From: Pseudorhodoplanes sp.
GTDB taxonomy: Bacteria; Pseudomonadota; Alphaproteobacteria; Rhizobiales; Xanthobacteraceae
Direction: 5' to 3'
NCBI GenBank assembly: GCA_019187085.1
Contig: JABARS010000004.1
Location: 181,007-245,006 of the forward strand
Length of the DNA: 64,000 nt
The number at the start of each line of letters is the position of its first letter. The stretch's first letter is position 1. Positions 26,008 through 47,692 of the stretch are shown piece by piece. The notes below the pieces were generated by a model, which was not told the DNA's origin, made no database searches, and saw only the letters and a program-made list of their open reading frames with translations. A program made the translations under genes and the position numbers.

Positions 26008-26068
26008 GGATCGCCGCTACCCGGGCGGCGGGCGCGGGGGAAGCCGGCCGCGCGCCCCGCGCAAAGAC

Positions 26069-26097
26069 TTGAGCCCGAACCGATTTCGGCCTATATA
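26069..26097 (+). promoter_or_regulatory. Promoter of the rplJL-rpoBC transcript
   Basis: TTGAGC (26069-26074) and TATATA (26092-26097) have an ideal 17-bp spacer. The start near 26104 would give a leader of about 380 nt before rplJ. It lies downstream of the mob insertion, so rplJL-rpoBC does not depend on the rplKA promoter. Confidence 0.75.
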
Positions 26098-26103
26098 GCG
26101 GCT

Positions 26104-26484
26104 CGAAATCCGGGTCCGAGCACCCCGGATCAGAGGAATAGACAACAATTTCAAAGGTTTCCGGCCCGCAACGGCCGGGAAAGCGGAGGGTCGTTTGCCC
26201 TCCTTTAGTCCTGTCCAAGACTGCAGGCGCCGGTTCGCCGGCTTAATCGCCCCCACGGGGCGGCCCGCACAGACGGGTAAGAAACGGGTTTCGGACCGAT
26301 CCTGCACGGGAGCGGTCCCGGCCGGTTCGAACCTTTCAAAGCTCGGTTGCAGCGAGAGCCGCATCCGGGGGGCAGGGATGAAACGTCGTCCGCGTACGCC
26401 CCTCGCATTTGCGTCGAGCCCGCGGGCGGCACTTGCAACCGGCGGCCCTCCGTAATGGACGGTCCGCCAAACCGGAGAGAGCTT
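26104..26484 (+). promoter_or_regulatory. Long 5' leader of rplJL-rpoBC (L10-type leader candidate)
   Basis: About 380 nt without a gene. It contains GC-rich hairpins, including CGGAGGG-N8-CCCTCC with a following TTTA near 26185-26208. In many bacteria L10-(L12)4 binds the rplJ leader to repress translation. The position and length suit such an element, but I cannot match the specific Rfam structure by eye. Confidence 0.45.
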
Positions 26485-27003
26485 GTGGATCGAGCGGAAA
26501 AGCAGGAGTCGATCGAGGCGCTGAAGGGGGTCTTCCAGGCCGCCGCGGTGGTCGTCGTCGCTCACTATTCCGGCCTCAGCGTCGCCCAGATGCAGACTCT
26601 GCGCAGGCAGATGAAGCAGGCGGGCGCGCAGGTGAAGGTCGCGAAAAACCGTCTCGCCAAGATCGCTCTTGAAGGCGCCGACGTTGCCTCCATCGCGTCG
26701 CTCCTGAAGGGACCGACGCTGATCGCCTATTCCGGCGATCCGGTAGCAGCGCCGAAGGTCGCCGTCGATTTCGCCAAGGCCAACGAGCAGTTTGTGATCC
26801 TTGGCGGCGCGATGGGAAAGACCGCCCTGAACCTCGACGGCGTGAAGCAGCTCGCTTCGCTGCCCTCGCTCGATGAAATGCGCGCCAAGCTCATCGGCCT
26901 CATCCAGGCCCCGGCGACCAAGATCGCGCAGCTCACGAACGCCCCGGCCGCAAAGGTCGCGCGCGTGGTCCAGGCCTATGCCTCAAAGGGCGCGGCGGCG
27001 TGA
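26485..27003 (+). CDS. rplJ: 50S ribosomal protein L10
   Basis: 172 residues from a GTG at 26485 with GGAGAGA upstream. The sequence starts [20 protein letters not shown] and contains [20 protein letters not shown] and [10 protein letters not shown], the L10 signature. L10 anchors L7/L12 dimers to the ribosome stalk. The frame stays open upstream to 26347 but that part is Arg/Pro-rich leader and not L10. rplL follows after 44 bp. Confidence 0.97.
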   Translation: MDRAEKQESIEALKGVFQAAAVVVVAHYSGLSVAQMQTLRRQMKQAGAQVKVAKNRLAKIALEGADVASIASLLKGPTLIAYSGDPVAAPKVAVDFAKANEQFVILGGAMGKTALNLDGVKQLASLPSLDEMRAKLIGLIQAPATKIAQLTNAPAAKVARVVQAYASKGAAA

Positions 27004-27047
27004 CGCCGAGCGCAAACTCAGTTGGTTCGAACCGATAGGAACTGAAA

Positions 27048-27425
27048 ATGGCTGACTTGCAGAAAATCGTCGACGAATTGTCGGGCCTGACCGTCCTCGA
27101 GGCGGCCGATCTCGCCAAGATGCTGGAAGAGAAGTGGGGCGTCTCCGCCGCGGCTGCGGTCGCGGTTGCGGCCGGCCCGGCCGGTGCCGCCGGCGGCGCT
27201 GCTGCCGAAGAGAAGACCGAGTTCACGGTCGTGCTCGCTTCGGCCGGCGACAAGAAGATCGAAGTGATCAAGGAAGTGCGTGCGCTCACCGGTCTCGGCC
27301 TGAAGGAGGCCAAGGACCTGGTCGAGGGCGCGCCCAAGACCGTCAAGGAAGGTGCCGGCAAGGACGAGGCCGAGAAGATCAAGGCCACCCTTGAGAAGGT
27401 CGGCGCAAAGGTTGAGCTGAAGTAA
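27048..27425 (+). CDS. rplL: 50S ribosomal protein L7/L12
   Basis: 125 residues. N-terminal dimerisation part [20 protein letters not shown], an Ala/Gly hinge (about residues 38-53), and the C-terminal factor-binding domain [20 protein letters not shown] and DLVEGAPK. Multiple copies recruit elongation factors. The gene sits between rplJ and a structured spacer before rpoB. Confidence 0.98.
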   Translation: MADLQKIVDELSGLTVLEAADLAKMLEEKWGVSAAAAVAVAAGPAGAAGGAAAEEKTEFTVVLASAGDKKIEVIKEVRALTGLGLKEAKDLVEGAPKTVKEGAGKDEAEKIKATLEKVGAKVELK

Positions 27426-27738
27426 GCGCACCAGCGCTTGCTTCAGCGACCCCCCGGACAAGCGAGGCGAAGCCGAGCGCGATCCGGGGATCGCGGCAAA
27501 ATCCAGGAGTTTCCGGCCGCCTCTCGCGAAAGCGGCCGGAAACACCCAAATAAACGTGGATGACCGGAGCCCGGGCGTTCACGAGCAGTTGACGGACTGA
27601 GATGCGGCGGTTCGGGCAGGGCCCGAATCATTTATGGAGATGAGGCACCCCCGACGCCTGTCCTGATGGTCGCGATTGATGGCGGCCTTTCGGAGAGTCG
27701 TCCCGGCTGTCCCAACGACAGGCGAGAGAAGGACGAAA
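27426..27738 (+). promoter_or_regulatory. Structured rplL-rpoB spacer (attenuator/processing candidate)
   Basis: No gene in these 313 bp. CCCCGGA (27452-27458) can pair with TCCGGGG (27483-27489). GTTTCCGGCCGC (27509-27520) and GCGGCCGGAAAC (27532-27543) form a perfect 12-bp stem with an 11-nt loop and no T tract. In E. coli the same spacer holds a partial terminator and an RNase III site that set the ribosome/polymerase ratio; the same job is inferred here. Confidence 0.6.
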
Positions 27739-31857
<4,119 letters not shown>

Positions 31858-31868
31858 CAAATTCTCCA

Positions 31869-31967
31869 CCTCCCCCGCTTGCGGGGGAGGTCGACGAGCG
31901 AAGCTCGTCGGGTGGGGGTGATCGTGTGGCCGCCCCCTCCCTGACCCTCCCCCGCAAGCGGGGAGGG
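31869..31967. repeat. Palindromic intergenic element, copy B (rpoB-rpoC)
   Basis: 99 bp. The end hairpin CCTCCCCCGC/GCGGGGGAGG is followed by TCG and a variable inner hairpin CGACGAGC-GAA-GCTCGTCG, GGGTGGGGGT, a short centre, and CCCTCCCCCGC-AA-GCGGGGAGGG. It has the same plan as copies A and C. It fills most of the 172-bp spacer and should be transcribed with rpoBC. Confidence 0.88.
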
Positions 31968-32029
31968 AAAAGCAAAGCGAATTAACCGGCCCGCGGAGCG
32001 ACGGCTCCAACGGTGTCGAGGAGACGACG

Positions 32030-36226
<4,197 letters not shown>

Positions 36227-36258
36227 TCCGCCGGCATCGCAGCCGCAAGGCAGGAACT

Positions 36259-36289
36259 GCAAAGGCCGCCCTCCGGGGCGGCCTTTTTG
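36259..36289 (+). terminator. Intrinsic terminator of the rpoBC operon
   Basis: AAAGGCCGCC (36261-36270) pairs with GGCGGCCTTT (36277-36286) around a 6-nt loop and runs into T5. It lies 33 bp after the rpoC stop, before the convergent vapC. Confidence 0.93.
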
Positions 36290-36366
36290 CGTGTGGTGGC
36301 AAGGTGCCGGCCGGGCTATCGGGGCATGGTCGTCTCCGCCCGGCTCCCGTTTTTCGGGACCGCGCT

Positions 36367-36777
36367 CTACCGGAAGGGATTGCGGATCGTCACCCCGCCG
36401 ATCCTCTGGCCATGCGAGAGGTCCTCGGACAGGATTTCGCGACAATCCAGCGCGCGGGCCGCTGCAACGATCGCCGCATCCCGGTAGGAGAGGCGATGCA
36501 CGGCCCGCAGCGCGAGAGCGTCGTGCATGAGCGCCAATGTCGTTTCCTGCACCGGAAAGCGCAGCCACGCCTGAACGAGCCCGACGGCCTCGTCGTGCGA
36601 CAGTGCGCCGCCGCGCGCCGGGCGCGTCGCCTGGACGTAGAATTCCTGCAGCACCTGCACCGACAGCGCGCCGCCGCGGTCGAGCGCGGCGAGGGCGATG
36701 TCGCGCTTTCCCGCCTCGGCGGGATCGGTGGAGATGGCATAGAGGAAGATGTTGGTGTCGAGAAAGGGCGGGGCCAT
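36367..36777 (-). CDS. vapC: PIN-domain toxin, VapC type
   Basis: 136 residues. The PIN acidic residues that hold Mg or Mn are visible: Asp7 in PFLDTNIFLY, Glu45 in VLQEFYVQ, Asp100 in YRDAAIVAAA and Asp119 in SEDL. VapC toxins are endoribonucleases that cut tRNA or rRNA. The start overlaps the antitoxin stop by one base (TGATG), so translation is coupled. The gene lies between rpoC and rpsL on the opposite strand. Confidence 0.9.
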   Translation of the reverse strand: MAPPFLDTNIFLYAISTDPAEAGKRDIALAALDRGGALSVQVLQEFYVQATRPARGGALSHDEAVGLVQAWLRFPVQETTLALMHDALALRAVHRLSYRDAAIVAAARALDCREILSEDLSHGQRIGGVTIRNPFR

Positions 36778-37013
36778 CAGCGGCGGCGGTCGTGCAGTTC
36801 GTCGCGCGACAGCCGCTCGCCGGCGCTGAATTTGCGGATGCGCTCGCGGATGGCGCGTTCCTGATTGGCCAGCCGCTCGAATTCGCTTTCGCCGCGCCCG
36901 AGGCCGGACAGGAAATCCCGGACCAGGGCCGAGATCGAGGTGTTGCGCTCGGCCGCCTTCACGCGCGCCTGGCGGTAGGTCTCGTCATCCACAGAAACTG
37001 TGATATTTTTCAT
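36777..37013 (-). CDS. vapB: Ribbon-helix-helix antitoxin of the VapC toxin
   Basis: 78 residues from the ATG at 37013. MKNITVSVDDETYRQARVKA and NTSISALVRDFLSGL form a ribbon-helix-helix DNA-binding fold. The C-terminal part (ERLANQERAIRERIRKFSAG, then ERLSRDELHDRRR) is a charged helix suited to wrap the toxin. An in-frame extension up to 37232 is not supported, because it runs through the operator and the rpsL promoter. It should repress its own promoter through the inverted repeat at its start. Confidence 0.85.
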   Translation of the reverse strand: MKNITVSVDDETYRQARVKAAERNTSISALVRDFLSGLGRGESEFERLANQERAIRERIRKFSAGERLSRDELHDRRR

Positions 37014-37024
37014 AGTCTCACAGT
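36997..37024. promoter_or_regulatory. Inverted repeat over the vapB start (operator candidate)
   Basis: ACTGTGA (36997-37003) and TCACAGT (37018-37024) are perfect inverted repeats 14 bp apart, one inside the first codons of vapB and one just upstream. The A/T-rich patch between them is unusual for the region. Autorepression by VapB is inferred. Confidence 0.55.
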
Positions 37025-37160
37025 AATGGCGGACGATGCAGCGTTCAAGGCCGAGCGGGCCGGCCGATGCCCGATTCCGCGGCCGCCGCCGCCACGCTCG
37101 GCGCGGGCCGCCGCACGGCGACGGGGACGAAAAACCCCCGATTTTCCGCGGGTTTTCGGC

Positions 37161-37189
37161 TTGACTTACAAGGGGATGGCCGATACATA
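37161..37189 (+). promoter_or_regulatory. Promoter of the rpsL (str) operon
   Basis: TTGACT (37161-37166) and TACATA (37184-37189) are 17 bp apart. A start near 37196 gives a leader of about 320 nt before rpsL. The promoter lies upstream of vapB and faces away from it. Confidence 0.75.
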
Positions 37190-37195
37190 CGCCGC

Positions 37196-37517
37196 ACTTT
37201 CGGCAGGCGGTGAGTTTTCGCCTCGTCGGCACGGCCTCCCATGCGCGGCTAAGTTATTGAGAGCAAACGCTCTTTTTGCTTGCCTCCCGGTTGGGACACC
37301 AGCGCCTCGACGAATGAATCTCAAACGCTGCCGCTGACTAGCAAGGTCAGACTGACGATGAGTGCATGACCGCCTCGCGCGAGCGGGCGCGGTCCTCTGG
37401 GACACGAAGCGTCATTCCGCAAGCCGGAGCGGATGGCGCGTCTTTCTTTTGCGCGTGGAAACGTGCGTCCGGCGAGGGGTGGAAGCCCCGCACGGTGAGG
37501 ATGAAGGCTTTAAACGT
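37196..37517 (+). promoter_or_regulatory. 5' leader of rpsL with attenuator-like hairpin
   Basis: No gene in the leader. AGAGC-AAAC-GCTCT (37260-37273) runs directly into T5, a minimal intrinsic terminator. The overlapping pair AGCAAA (37262-37267) and TTTGCT (37275-37280) would exclude it, so two alternative folds exist. Whether they regulate the str operon is untested. The rest of the leader is GC-rich with several short stems. Confidence 0.45.
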
Positions 37518-37889
37518 ATGCCGACGATCAACCAGTTGATCCGCAAGGGCCGCGTAAAACCGACCTACCGCAACACGGTGCCGGCTTTGCAGGCCTCGCC
37601 GCAGAAGCGCGGCGTGTGCACGCGCGTCTACACGACCACGCCCAAGAAGCCGAACTCGGCGCTGCGCAAGGTTGCCAAGGTGCGTCTGACCAACGGCTTC
37701 GAGGTCATCGGCTACATCCCGGGCGAGGGTCACAATCTGCAGGAGCACTCGGTGGTGATGATCCGCGGCGGCCGCGTGAAGGACCTGCCGGGCGTGCGCT
37801 ACCACATCCTGCGCGGCGTGCTCGATACCCAGGGCGTCAAGAACCGCAAGCAGCGCCGGTCCAAGTACGGCGCCAAGCGTCCGAAGTGA
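37518..37889 (+). CDS. rpsL: 30S ribosomal protein S12
   Basis: 123 residues. [20 protein letters not shown] and [18 protein letters not shown] are diagnostic. The lysines in PKKPNSA and [11 protein letters not shown], where streptomycin-resistance mutations occur, are wild type, so the target is predicted streptomycin-sensitive. S12 helps decode at the A site. First gene of the str operon; rpsG follows after 83 bp. Confidence 0.98.
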   Translation: MPTINQLIRKGRVKPTYRNTVPALQASPQKRGVCTRVYTTTPKKPNSALRKVAKVRLTNGFEVIGYIPGEGHNLQEHSVVMIRGGRVKDLPGVRYHILRGVLDTQGVKNRKQRRSKYGAKRPK

Positions 37890-37894
37890 TCTGA

Positions 37895-38443
<549 letters not shown>

Positions 38444-38467
38444 CGCCGGCCTTTCAGGACAACGATC

Positions 38468-40540
<2,073 letters not shown>

Positions 40541-40592
40541 TCCGTCTGGTCGGAGATCGTTAACGCCAGAAAGACCCGCACGGGAGAGTTCC

Positions 40593-41783
<1,191 letters not shown>

Positions 41784-41793
41784 CCTTTCTTCA

Positions 41794-41907
41794 CCTCTCC
41801 CCGCTTGCGGGGAGAGGTCGACCGCGAAGCGGTCGGGTGAGGGGTCTCCCCTCAAGACTAGAGTGGCCCCTCACCCCGACCCTCTCCCCGCCAAAGCGGG
41901 GAGAGGG
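41794..41907. repeat. Palindromic intergenic element, copy C (tuf-rpsJ)
   Basis: 114 bp. It opens with the same CCTCTCCCCGC/GCGGGGAGAGG hairpin as copy A, then TCG, the variable hairpin CGACCGC-GAA-GCGGTCG, GGGTGAGGGG, a centre, CCCCTCACCCCGA and the closing CCTCTCCCCGC-CAAA-GCGGGGAGAGGG. Outer ends are reverse complements. It fills most of the 147-bp spacer. Confidence 0.88.
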
Positions 41908-41930
41908 AGAAGAAGCAGAGAGAAACGAAT

Positions 41931-42239
41931 ATGAACGGCCAGAATATCCGGATCCGGCTCAAGGCGTTCGATCACCGCATCCTCGATGCGTCGACGCGCG
42001 AGATCGTGAACACGGCCAAGCGCACGGGTGCGCAGGTCCGCGGTCCGATCCCGCTCCCGACCAAGATCGAGAAATTCACGGTGAACCGCTCGCCGCACAT
42101 CGACAAGAAGAGCCGCGAGCAGTTCGAGATGCGCACCCACAAGCGCCTTCTCGACATCGTCGATCCGACGCCGCAGACCGTGGACGCGCTGATGAAGCTC
42201 GACCTGGCCGCCGGCGTCGACGTCGAGATCAAGCTCTGA
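41931..42239 (+). CDS. rpsJ: 30S ribosomal protein S10 (NusE)
   Basis: 102 residues. [20 protein letters not shown] and [20 protein letters not shown] are diagnostic. S10 is part of the 30S head and also binds NusB and NusG in antitermination. First gene of the S10 operon; rplC follows after 29 bp. Confidence 0.98.
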   Translation: MNGQNIRIRLKAFDHRILDASTREIVNTAKRTGAQVRGPIPLPTKIEKFTVNRSPHIDKKSREQFEMRTHKRLLDIVDPTPQTVDALMKLDLAAGVDVEIKL

Positions 42240-42268
42240 GCTGAACGGTTGAAGGAAAGACGGCAACG

Positions 42269-43021
42269 ATGCGCTCCGGAGTGATCGCACAGAAGGTCGG
42301 AATGACGCGGGTTTTCACCGATGCCGGCGAGCACGTGCCGGTGACGGTGCTCAGGCTCGCGGGCTGCCAGGTTGTCGGCCACCGCACCAAGGACAAGAAC
42401 GGCTATGTCGCGCTCCAGCTCGGGGCCGGCAGCCGCAAGGTGAAGAACGTGAGCAAGGCCGAGCGCGGCCATTTCGCCGTCGCCAAGGTCGAGCCCAAGC
42501 GCAAGGTCGTGGAATTCCGCGTCAGCGACGACGCGGTGATCCCGGTCGGCGCCGAGATCACCGCCGACCATTTCGTGGTCGGCCAGTTCGTCGATGTCAC
42601 CGGCACCTCGATCGGCAAGGGTTTTGCCGGTCCGATGAAGCGCTGGAACTTCGGGGGCTTGCGCGCCTCGCACGGCGTGTCGATCTCGCACCGCTCGCAC
42701 GGTTCGACCGGCGGCCGGCAGGATCCGGGCAAGACGTTCAAGAACAAGAAGATGGCCGGCCACATGGGCGTCGAGCGCGTCACCACGCTCAACCTCAAGG
42801 TGGTGCAGACCGACATCGAGCGCGGCCTGATTCTGGTCGAGGGCGCCGTTCCTGGCGCCAAGGGCGGCTGGATCACGGTGCGCGACGCGGTGAAGAAGCA
42901 GCTGCCGAAGGAAGCGCCCAAGCCGGGCAAGTTCCGCGAGCCTGCGGCTGAGACCAAGGCCGCTACGGCCGAAGCGGCGCCCGCCGCCGAAGCGCCGGCG
43001 GAAACCGGGAAGGGAGCCTGA
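42269..43021 (+). CDS. rplC: 50S ribosomal protein L3
   Basis: 250 residues. [20 protein letters not shown] and [20 protein letters not shown] (with the loop near the peptidyl transferase centre) are diagnostic. The last 35 residues are an Ala/Glu/Pro-rich tail ([20 protein letters not shown]) beyond the standard core, as in several alphaproteobacteria. Confidence 0.97.
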   Translation: MRSGVIAQKVGMTRVFTDAGEHVPVTVLRLAGCQVVGHRTKDKNGYVALQLGAGSRKVKNVSKAERGHFAVAKVEPKRKVVEFRVSDDAVIPVGAEITADHFVVGQFVDVTGTSIGKGFAGPMKRWNFGGLRASHGVSISHRSHGSTGGRQDPGKTFKNKKMAGHMGVERVTTLNLKVVQTDIERGLILVEGAVPGAKGGWITVRDAVKKQLPKEAPKPGKFREPAAETKAATAEAAPAAEAPAETGKGA

Positions 43022-43026
43022 TCGTC

Positions 43027-43647
43027 ATGGAAGTGAAGCTCCTTTCGCTCGACGGCAAGGAATCGGGTTCGGTCAATCTGCCGGACGCCATCTTCGCGCT
43101 CGAGCCGCGCAGCGACATCATCGCGCGCTGCGTGCGCTGGCAGCTCGCCAAGCGCCGCCGCGGCACGCACAAGGTCAAGTTCAAGGACGAGATCGCGCGC
43201 ACCGGCAAGAAGATGTACCGCCAGAAGGGCACGGGCTCCGCGCGTCACGGTTCGGCGCGCGTGCCGCAATTCCGCGGCGGCGGCCGCGTGTTCGGCCCGC
43301 ATGTGCGCGACCATTCGCACGACCTTCCCAAGAAGGTGCGCGCGCTCGCGCTCAAGCACGCGCTCTCGGCCAAGGCCAAGGACGGCGGCATCGTCGTGCT
43401 CGACAAGGCGAGCGTGAAGGACGGCAAGACCAAGAGCCTCGGCAAGCATTTCGCCAAGCTCGAGATCGCCAACGCCCTCATCGTCGATGGCGCCCAGATC
43501 GAGGCGGGCTTCGAGAAGGCGGCGCGCAATCTGCCCCATATCGACGTGCTGCCGGTGCAGGGCATCAACGTCTACGACATCATGCGGAAGGGCAAGCTCG
43601 TGCTCACGAAGGCCGCCCTCGATGCGCTGGAGGCGCGGTTCAAATGA
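43027..43647 (+). CDS. rplD: 50S ribosomal protein L4
   Basis: 206 residues. [20 protein letters not shown] and the tunnel loop [20 protein letters not shown], then [20 protein letters not shown], are diagnostic. L4 lines the exit tunnel and in E. coli represses the S10 operon. It overlaps rplW by 4 bp. Confidence 0.98.
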   Translation: MEVKLLSLDGKESGSVNLPDAIFALEPRSDIIARCVRWQLAKRRRGTHKVKFKDEIARTGKKMYRQKGTGSARHGSARVPQFRGGGRVFGPHVRDHSHDLPKKVRALALKHALSAKAKDGGIVVLDKASVKDGKTKSLGKHFAKLEIANALIVDGAQIEAGFEKAARNLPHIDVLPVQGINVYDIMRKGKLVLTKAALDALEARFK

Positions 43648-43955
43648 GCAAGGCTCCGGTCGTCACCGATCCGCGCCATTACGACGTCATCGTCGCCCCG
43701 GTCATCACCGAGAAGGCGACGACGGCGTCTGAGCACAACCAGGTCGTGTTCAAGGTCGCCCGCAACGCCACCAAGCCGCAGATCAAGGCGGCGGTGGAGA
43801 AGCTGTTCGACGTCAAGGTCAAGGCCGTCAACACGCTCGTCCGCAAGGGCAAGGTGAAGGCGTTCAAGGGCACGGTCGGAACCCAGTCGCCGGTCAAGCG
43901 CGCGATCGTCACCCTCGAAGAGGGTCACCGCATCGACGTGACCACGGGTCTGTAA
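43644..43955 (+). CDS. rplW: 50S ribosomal protein L23
   Basis: 103 residues. [20 protein letters not shown] and [20 protein letters not shown] are diagnostic. L23 at the tunnel exit docks trigger factor and SRP. Its ATG overlaps the rplD stop (ATGA); rplB follows after 10 bp. Confidence 0.98.
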   Translation: MSKAPVVTDPRHYDVIVAPVITEKATTASEHNQVVFKVARNATKPQIKAAVEKLFDVKVKAVNTLVRKGKVKAFKGTVGTQSPVKRAIVTLEEGHRIDVTTGL

Positions 43956-43965
43956 GGAGCGCGCG

Positions 43966-44805
<840 letters not shown>

Positions 44806-44816
44806 GGAGCCGACCG

Positions 44817-45101
44817 ATGCCGCGCTCAGTCTGGAAAGGTCCGTTCGTCGACGGCTATCTGCTCAAGAAGGCAGACAAGGCGCGCGCGTCCGGCCGTCAC
44901 GACGTGATCAAAATCTGGAGCCGCCGCTCGACCATCCTGCCGCAATTCGTCGGCCTGACGTTCGGCGTCTACAACGGACAGAAGCACATTCCGGTCACGG
45001 TGACCGAGGAAATGGTCGGCCACAAGTTCGGCGAGTTCTCGCCGACCCGCACCTTCCACGGGCATTCGTCGGACCGCAAGGCCAAGCGCACCGGCGCCTG
45101 A
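44817..45101 (+). CDS. rpsS: 30S ribosomal protein S19
   Basis: 94 residues. [20 protein letters not shown] and [20 protein letters not shown] are diagnostic. S19 sits in the 30S head with S13. AAGGAGC lies before the start; rplV follows after 21 bp. Confidence 0.98.
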   Translation: MPRSVWKGPFVDGYLLKKADKARASGRHDVIKIWSRRSTILPQFVGLTFGVYNGQKHIPVTVTEEMVGHKFGEFSPTRTFHGHSSDRKAKRTGA

Positions 45102-45122
45102 GGGGATTGAGAGAGGTAGATC

Positions 45123-45503
45123 ATGGGCAAGCGCGCGCGCGAAAGAACGCTCCCGGACAACGAGGCGAAGGCCGTCGCCCGCATGCTGCGGGTGTCGCCG
45201 CAGAAGCTCAACCTCGTGGCGCAGATGATCCGCGGCAAGAAGGTGGCCTCCGCGCTCGCGGACCTGCAATTCTCGCGCAAGCGGATCGCCAAGGACGTCC
45301 GCAAGTGCCTGGAATCGGCGATCGCCAATGCCGAGAACAATCACGACCTCGACGTCGACGACCTGATCGTCGCCGAGGCGCATGTCGGCAAGGCGCTCGT
45401 GATGAAGCGTTTCACCCCGCGCGGCCGCGGCCGTTCGGGACGCATTTTCAAGCCGTTCTCGCACCTGACCATCGTCGTGCGTCAGGTCGAAGCGGCGGCT
45501 TAG
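45123..45503 (+). CDS. rplV: 50S ribosomal protein L22
   Basis: 126 residues. [20 protein letters not shown] and [20 protein letters not shown] are diagnostic. L22 reaches into the exit tunnel; its hairpin loop ([20 protein letters not shown]) is wild type at the macrolide-resistance region. Confidence 0.98.
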   Translation: MGKRARERTLPDNEAKAVARMLRVSPQKLNLVAQMIRGKKVASALADLQFSRKRIAKDVRKCLESAIANAENNHDLDVDDLIVAEAHVGKALVMKRFTPRGRGRSGRIFKPFSHLTIVVRQVEAAA

Positions 45504-45516
45504 AGAGAGACAGACG

Positions 45517-46224
45517 ATGGGTCAGAAGATCAATCCGATCGGCCTGCGGCTCGGCATCAACCGGACCTGGGATTCGCGCTGGTATGCCGGCAAGAACGAG
45601 TACGGCACGCTGCTGCAGGAGGACATGAAGATCCGCGCCGAGCTGATGAAGCTGCTCAAGCAGGCGGCGGTGTCCAAGATCGTGATCGAGCGCCCGCACA
45701 AGAAGTGCCGGGTGACGATCCATTCCGCGCGTCCGGGCGTGGTGATCGGCAAGAAGGGCGCCGACATCGAGAAGCTGCGCAGGGTGGTGGCGAAGATGAC
45801 CGACTCCGACGTCGTCATCAACATCATCGAGATCCGCAAGCCCGAGCTTGACGCCCAGCTCGTCGCCGAATCCATCGCCCAGCAGCTCGAGCGTCGCGTC
45901 GCGTTCCGCCGCGCGATGAAGCGCGCGGTGCAGACCGCCATGCGCCTTGGTGCCGAGGGCATCCGCATCAATTGCTCGGGCCGTCTCGGCGGCGCCGAAA
46001 TCGCGCGCCTGGAATGGTACCGCGAGGGCCGGGTGCCGCTGCACACGCTGCGCGCCGACGTCGATTACGGCGTGGCCACCGCCTTCACCACCTACGGCAC
46101 CTGCGGCGTCAAGGTCTGGATTTTCAAGGGCGAAATCCTCGAACACGACTCGATGGCGCAGGACAAGAAGCTCCAGGAATCCGAAGCCGGCCGTCCGCGT
46201 CGTGACATGACGGCCGGAGCGTAA
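45517..46224 (+). CDS. rpsC: 30S ribosomal protein S3
   Basis: 235 residues. [20 protein letters not shown], the KH-domain [14 protein letters not shown] and RIAR-like region [20 protein letters not shown] are diagnostic. S3 lines the mRNA entry and takes part in helicase activity. Confidence 0.98.
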   Translation: MGQKINPIGLRLGINRTWDSRWYAGKNEYGTLLQEDMKIRAELMKLLKQAAVSKIVIERPHKKCRVTIHSARPGVVIGKKGADIEKLRRVVAKMTDSDVVINIIEIRKPELDAQLVAESIAQQLERRVAFRRAMKRAVQTAMRLGAEGIRINCSGRLGGAEIARLEWYREGRVPLHTLRADVDYGVATAFTTYGTCGVKVWIFKGEILEHDSMAQDKKLQESEAGRPRRDMTAGA

Positions 46225-46235
46225 AGAGAACCATC

Positions 46236-46649
46236 ATGCTGCAGCCGAAACGGACAAAATTCCGCAAGGCCTTCAAGGGCCGCATCCACGGTATCGCCAG
46301 CTCCGGCACGACGCTGGCGTTCGGCCAGTTCGGCCTGAAGGCGACCGAGCCCGAGCGCGTGACCGCGCGCCAGATCGAGGCCGCCCGCCGCGCGCTCACC
46401 CGCCACATGAAGCGCGCCGGCCGCGTCTGGATCCGTGTGTTTCCCGACGTGCCGGTCTCCAAGAAGCCGATCGAGGTGCGCATGGGCAAGGGCAAGGGCA
46501 CGCCCGAATACTGGGTGTGCCGCGTGAAGCCGGGCCGCGTCCTGTTCGAGGTCGACGGTATCCCGCTCGCGCTCGCCAAGGAAGCGCTCGCGCTCGCCGC
46601 GGCCAAGCTGCCGGTCAAGACCCGTTTCATCGAACGCATCGCGGAGTGA
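46236..46649 (+). CDS. rplP: 50S ribosomal protein L16
   Basis: 137 residues. [20 protein letters not shown] and [20 protein letters not shown], then [20 protein letters not shown], are diagnostic. L16 organises the A-site tRNA region of the 50S. rpmC follows after 5 bp. Confidence 0.98.
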   Translation: MLQPKRTKFRKAFKGRIHGIASSGTTLAFGQFGLKATEPERVTARQIEAARRALTRHMKRAGRVWIRVFPDVPVSKKPIEVRMGKGKGTPEYWVCRVKPGRVLFEVDGIPLALAKEALALAAAKLPVKTRFIERIAE

Positions 46650-46654
46650 CGACC

Positions 46655-47017
46655 ATGAAAGCCGCCGATGCCCGCACCATGACGATCGACCAGCTCGACG
46701 ACGAGGTGCTCAAGCTCAAGAAAGAGCAGTTCAACCTGCGCTTCCAGCGCGCGACCGGCCAGCTCGAGAACACTGCCCGCGTGCGCCAGGTGCGCCGTAC
46801 GATCGCGCTGCTCAAGACGCTCGCCAGCCAGAAGCGCACCGGCACCGAGCCGAAGGCCGTCGCCGCCAAGGCTGCGCCGGAAGGCCCGAGCCGGCGCGCG
46901 CTGAAGCGTTCGCCGGAGGCCAAAGCGAAGGCCAAGACGAAAGCCAATACCAAGCCCAAGGGCGAGGCCAGGACCGGCAAGCGCGCCAAGACGAAGTCCC
47001 AGGCGAAGACGAAGTGA
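46655..47017 (+). CDS. rpmC: 50S ribosomal protein L29 with long basic C-terminal tail
   Basis: 120 residues, against the usual 60-70. Residues 1-62 are standard L29: [20 protein letters not shown] and [20 protein letters not shown]. From about residue 64 a low-complexity Lys/Ala/Thr tail begins ([20 protein letters not shown]) and runs to the end. L29 sits at the tunnel exit near L23, so the tail could lie near nascent chains or rRNA. Start ATG 46655; the frame also stays open upstream through rplP but that is not L29. Confidence 0.93.
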   Translation: MKAADARTMTIDQLDDEVLKLKKEQFNLRFQRATGQLENTARVRQVRRTIALLKTLASQKRTGTEPKAVAAKAAPEGPSRRALKRSPEAKAKAKTKANTKPKGEARTGKRAKTKSQAKTK

Positions 47018-47027
47018 GGATGATCTG

Positions 47028-47279
47028 ATGCCGAAGCGTACTTTGCAGGGCGTCGTGGTGAGCGACAAGCAGAACAAGACGGTCGTGGTCAGCGTCGAGC
47101 GGCGCTTCACGCACCCGGTTCTCAAGAAGACCGTGCGCCGCACGTCCAAGTTCCATGCCCACGACGAGACGAACGAGTTCTCGGTCGGCGATACGGTGTG
47201 GATCGAGGAGCATAGTCCGATCTCCAAGCTCAAGCGCTGGAAAGTCGTCCAGGGCGAGAAGAAAAAGAAGATTCTGTGA
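47028..47279 (+). CDS. rpsQ: 30S ribosomal protein S17
   Basis: 83 residues. [20 protein letters not shown] and [20 protein letters not shown] are diagnostic. S17 binds 16S rRNA early in assembly. rplN follows after 44 bp. Confidence 0.98.
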   Translation: MPKRTLQGVVVSDKQNKTVVVSVERRFTHPVLKKTVRRTSKFHAHDETNEFSVGDTVWIEEHSPISKLKRWKVVQGEKKKKIL

Positions 47280-47323
47280 GCGCGCCTTGTTGCGCGCCGT
47301 GATGGAAAACGAGGGTTAGCCGC

Positions 47324-47692
47324 ATGATCCAGATGCAGACCAACTTGGACGTCGCCGACAATTCCGGCGCGCGCCGCGTCATGTGCATCAAGGTGCTCGG
47401 CGGTTCCAAGCGCAAGTACGCCACCATCGGCGACGTCATCGTCGTGTCGGTGAAGGAGGCGATCCCGCGCGGCCGCGTGAAGAAGGGCGACGTGATGAAG
47501 GCGGTCGTGGTGCGCGTGTCCAAGGACATCAAGCGCCCGGACGGCTCGGTCATCCGCTTCGACCGCAACGCGGCGGTGCTGATCAATGCGCAGCAGGAGC
47601 CGGTCGGCACCCGCATTTTCGGACCGGTCCCGCGCGAGCTGCGCGCCAAGAACCACATGAAGATCATCTCGCTCGCGCCGGAGGTGCTGTGA
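47324..47692 (+). CDS. rplN: 50S ribosomal protein L14
   Basis: 122 residues. [20 protein letters not shown] and [20 protein letters not shown] are diagnostic. L14 lies at the subunit interface. The stop overlaps the rplX start by one base (TGATG). Confidence 0.98.
   Translation: MIQMQTNLDVADNSGARRVMCIKVLGGSKRKYATIGDVIVVSVKEAIPRGRVKKGDVMKAVVVRVSKDIKRPDGSVIRFDRNAAVLINAQQEPVGTRIFGPVPRELRAKNHMKIISLAPEVL

Noticed and set aside
37045..37405. Small frames in the vapB-rpsL gap
   Set aside because: They cross the rpsL promoter and leader; composition is Arg/Pro-rich and no ribosome-binding site is seen.
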